A DNA stretch of 33,187 bases from assembly GCA_900754515.1 (NCBI GenBank), contig CAAEDD010000200.1, forward strand, positions 1 to 33,187, given 5' to 3'. This DNA is from an uncultured Oscillospiraceae bacterium. GTDB taxonomy: Bacteria > Bacillota > Clostridia > Oscillospirales > Oscillospiraceae. Shown here piece after piece: positions 31,391 through 33,187 of this stretch (the stretch's first letter is position 1; every line of letters begins with the position of its first letter). The notes under the pieces are model-generated. The model searched no databases, was not told where the DNA came from, and worked only from the letters and a program-made list of their open reading frames with translations. Both the position numbers and the translations under genes were made by a program.

Positions 31391-32827
31391 TCAGAATTTT
31401 ATTCTCTGGCTGATATAGTCCTTAACCTCGCTGATGGGGATACGCACCTGTTCCATGCTGTCCCTCTCACGGACGGTGACACAGTGGTCGGCCTCGTCGG
31501 TGTCGGTGCCCACGGTGTTGAAGTCAAAGGTGATACAGAAGGGGGTGCCTATCTCGTCCTCACGGCGATAGCGCTTGCCGATGGAGCCGGTCTCATCATA
31601 GTCGCACATGAACTCCTTGCTCAGTTCGTTGTAAAGCTCCATGGCGGGGCCGGTGAGTATCTCCTTTTTGGACAGGGGCAGCACGGCGCATTTGAAGGGA
31701 GCCAGGGCCGGGTGCAGGTGCAGCACGGTGCGCACGTCGTCGTTGCCCTTCTTGTCCTGACCCACAACCTGCTCGTCGTAAGCATCGCAGAGGACGGAGA
31801 GCACAGTGCGCTCCACGCCAAGGGAGGGCTCAATGACATAGGGGATATAGTGCTCGTTCATCTCCTGGTCGTAGTAGGTGAGATCCTGGCCGGACACGGT
31901 CTGGTGCTGGGTCAGGTCGTAGTCGGTACGGTCGGCCACGCCCCACAGCTCGCCCCAGCCAAAGGGGAAGAGGAACTCAAAGTCGGTAGTGGCCTTGGAG
32001 TAAAAGCACAGCTCCTCCGGGTCATGGTCCCTCAGCCGCAGGTTCTCGTCCTTCAGGCCGATGGACAGCAGGAACTTGTGGCAGAAGCTGCGCCAGTAAT
32101 CGAACCACTCCAGGTCGGTGCCGGGCTTGCAGAAGAACTCCAGTTCCATCTGCTCGAACTCCCGGACACGGAAGATGAAGTTGCCCGGAGTTATCTCATT
32201 GCGGAAGCTCTTGCCTATCTGGCCGATGCCGAAAGGCAGCTTGCGCCGGGTGGTGCGCTGGACGTTTACAAAGTTGGTGAAGATACCTTGGGCAGTTTCA
32301 GGACGGAGATAGACGGTGTTCTTGGCATCTTCGGTGACGCCCTGGAAGGTCTTGAACATCAGGTTGAACTGGCGGATGTCAGTGAAATTGTGCTTGCCGC
32401 AGGTGGGGCAGGGGATATTGTGCTCCTCCACAAAGTCCTTCATCTCGCTTTGGGAGAAAGCGTCGATGGGCTTGGGGAGGGTGAAGCCGGTATCATTGCA
32501 CCAGTCCTCGATGAGTTTATCGGCACGGAAACGCTCGTGGCACTCCCGGCAGTCCATCAGGGGATCGGAGAACCCGCTGAGGTGGCCGGAGGCTACCCAG
32601 GTCTGGGGATTCATCAATATGGCAGCGTCCAGGCCAACATTATAGGGATTTTCCTGAACGAACTTTTTCCACCAGGCTCTCTTGATGTTGTTTTTCAGCT
32701 CAACGCCCAGCGGGCCGTAATCCCAGGTGTTGGCCAGGCCCCCGTAGATTTCGGAACCGGCAAAAATAAATCCCCGGTTCTTGCACAGGGCCACGATCTT
32801 TTCCATTGTCTTTTCTGTGTTTTTCAT
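31391..32827 (-). CDS. glyS: Glycyl-tRNA synthetase (single-subunit, dimeric class II)
   Basis: A 478-aa cytoplasmic enzyme charging tRNA-Gly. It is the homodimeric, archaeal/eukaryotic-like type rather than the alpha2beta2 type. GFIFAGSEIYGGLANTWDYGPLG lies at the N-terminus, CRECH...CPTCGKH may bind zinc, and class II motifs appear as RPETAQGIF and FRNEITPGNFIFRVREFEQME. The open frame runs upstream to 33046, but ATG 32827 has AAAGGAAG 4 nt away and starts MKNTEKTMEKI; the upstream extension is not credible. No T-box leader is present. nadE follows 31 bp downstream. Confidence 0.96.
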   Translation of the reverse strand: MKNTEKTMEKIVALCKNRGFIFAGSEIYGGLANTWDYGPLGVELKNNIKRAWWKKFVQENPYNVGLDAAILMNPQTWVASGHLSGFSDPLMDCRECHERFRADKLIEDWCNDTGFTLPKPIDAFSQSEMKDFVEEHNIPCPTCGKHNFTDIRQFNLMFKTFQGVTEDAKNTVYLRPETAQGIFTNFVNVQRTTRRKLPFGIGQIGKSFRNEITPGNFIFRVREFEQMELEFFCKPGTDLEWFDYWRSFCHKFLLSIGLKDENLRLRDHDPEELCFYSKATTDFEFLFPFGWGELWGVADRTDYDLTQHQTVSGQDLTYYDQEMNEHYIPYVIEPSLGVERTVLSVLCDAYDEQVVGQDKKGNDDVRTVLHLHPALAPFKCAVLPLSKKEILTGPAMELYNELSKEFMCDYDETGSIGKRYRREDEIGTPFCITFDFNTVGTDTDEADHCVTVRERDSMEQVRIPISEVKDYISQRIKF

Positions 32828-32840
32828 TTTACTTCCTTTC

Positions 32841-32859
32841 CTCCGGCTGGCTGCCGGAG
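32841..32859 (-). promoter_or_regulatory. Leader hairpin upstream of the glyS ribosome binding site
   Basis: CTCCGGC (32841-32847) pairs with GCCGGAG (32853-32859). It ends just before the SD, so it may stabilise the 5' end or tune translation. It is too short to be a T-box. Confidence 0.5.
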
Positions 32860-32897
32860 AGATGTGCTGAGTTTTTTTGCACACTCTTAACACCTTA

Positions 32898-32926
32898 AAT
32901 ATACCAGAATTTTTCCAACATATCAA
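32898..32926 (-). promoter_or_regulatory. Sigma-A promoter of glyS-nadE
   Basis: On the minus strand TTGATA (plus 32921-32926), exact 17-bp spacer, TATATT (plus 32898-32903). Leader of about 65 nt. Confidence 0.85.
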
Positions 32927-33062
32927 CAGAAAATAGCCCTGTAGCCGTGACAAAGCTGTCACAAAGAGGGAGCTTTCATCGTCATATACAATAAGCCCAC
33001 AGGGGAAAAAGTTAAAAAATCTTAATTCACCAAATGTTACTTCCATTCCCTGGGGAAAGGTG

Positions 33063-33068
33063 TATAAT
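33063..33068 (+). promoter_or_regulatory. -10 box of the right-edge gene
   Basis: TATAAT 41 bp before the start; the -35 candidate TTCCAT (33041-33046, 16-bp spacer) is weak. Confidence 0.5.
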
Positions 33069-33108
33069 AGGCAAGGTTACATAATACAGAAAAAGAGCAG
33101 AGAATGTT

Positions 33109-33187
33109 ATGAAAAAACTTTTTTTGAAACTTAAAAGAATAATGCCTGGAAAAACCGGGCTTGTAGTTATGGCGATATTGCTGGTGT
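33109..33187 (+). CDS. N-terminal fragment of a membrane or exported protein (partial)
   Basis: An open frame from ATG 33109 to the window edge (26 codons): a basic start MKKLFLKLKR, then GLVVMAILLV, the beginning of a membrane segment or signal peptide. The SD is poor (AGAG). Nothing can be said about function. Confidence 0.6.
   Translation, partial: MKKLFLKLKRIMPGKTGLVVMAILLV

Noticed and set aside
31484..32890. A 468-codon open frame on plus across glyS
   Set aside because: It is antisense to a clear glycyl-tRNA synthetase and reads as low-information Val/Gly/Leu/His-rich sequence. Such shadows are common in GC-rich third-position genes.
32828..33046. N-terminal extension of glyS to 33046, or a T-box in this leader
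   Set aside because: The extension crosses a perfect -35/-10 pair. The leader is too short (about 65 nt) and lacks specifier and antiterminator elements.

Overview
The window is a gene-dense chromosomal segment of a moderately GC-rich, low-redundancy Firmicute, most like a gut Oscillospiraceae/Eubacteriales (Clostridia) species. The reasons are AGGAGG-type ribosome binding sites throughout, sigma-A promoters with clear TTGACA/TATAAT boxes, a single-subunit glycyl-tRNA synthetase, an EcfT-type vitamin transporter, a YrzB/DUF1292 protein, a BofC-like protein (family linked to sporulation) and a 6S RNA of firmicute layout. No phage, transposase, CRISPR array, rRNA or tRNA gene was seen.

Layout, plus strand 1-21.2 kb. 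(a) The end of an ECF ATPase, ecfT, then metK. (b) A SorC/LsrR-type regulator, a strong terminator, and a catabolic operon: dhaL, dhaK, an LsrF-like thiolase/aldolase, a DUF1097 membrane protein and a small VOC-fold protein. Two matching palindromes 41 bp apart precede dhaL. A multi-stem RNA-like element lies between lsrF and the DUF1097 gene. (c) A 262-bp hairpin array bounded by two copies of a 29-bp palindrome. (d) A galactoside block: GH2 beta-galactosidase-like, GH36 alpha-galactosidase, tex (own promoter), galT. (e) Two tandem, clearly paralogous polytopic membrane proteins of unknown function. (f) A lipoprotein whose C-terminal half resembles an ABC solute-binding protein but which has no transporter beside it.

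Layout, 21.3-33.2 kb, mostly minus strand. A 93-aa conserved hypothetical gene and an SH3b-NlpC/P60 cell-wall hydrolase form one operon; a class A penicillin-binding protein follows. Then, on plus, come a BofC-like protein, the DUF1292 protein and 6S RNA. Back on minus are a lipoprotein, gdhA, nadE and glyS (nadE is downstream of glyS in one operon). A membrane protein gene begins at the right edge.

The most interesting points are these. The dha/lsrF operon looks like a rewired version of autoinducer-2/tetrulose catabolism, with a DHA-type kinase replacing LsrK and a VOC protein possibly replacing LsrG. The NAD synthetase has lost two of the three catalytic residues of its glutaminase domain (Lys to Arg, Cys to Gly) and sits next to a glutamate dehydrogenase gene. 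The hairpin array at 7.2-7.5 kb is highly organised and not explained by coding. The paired membrane proteins share several unassigned motifs.
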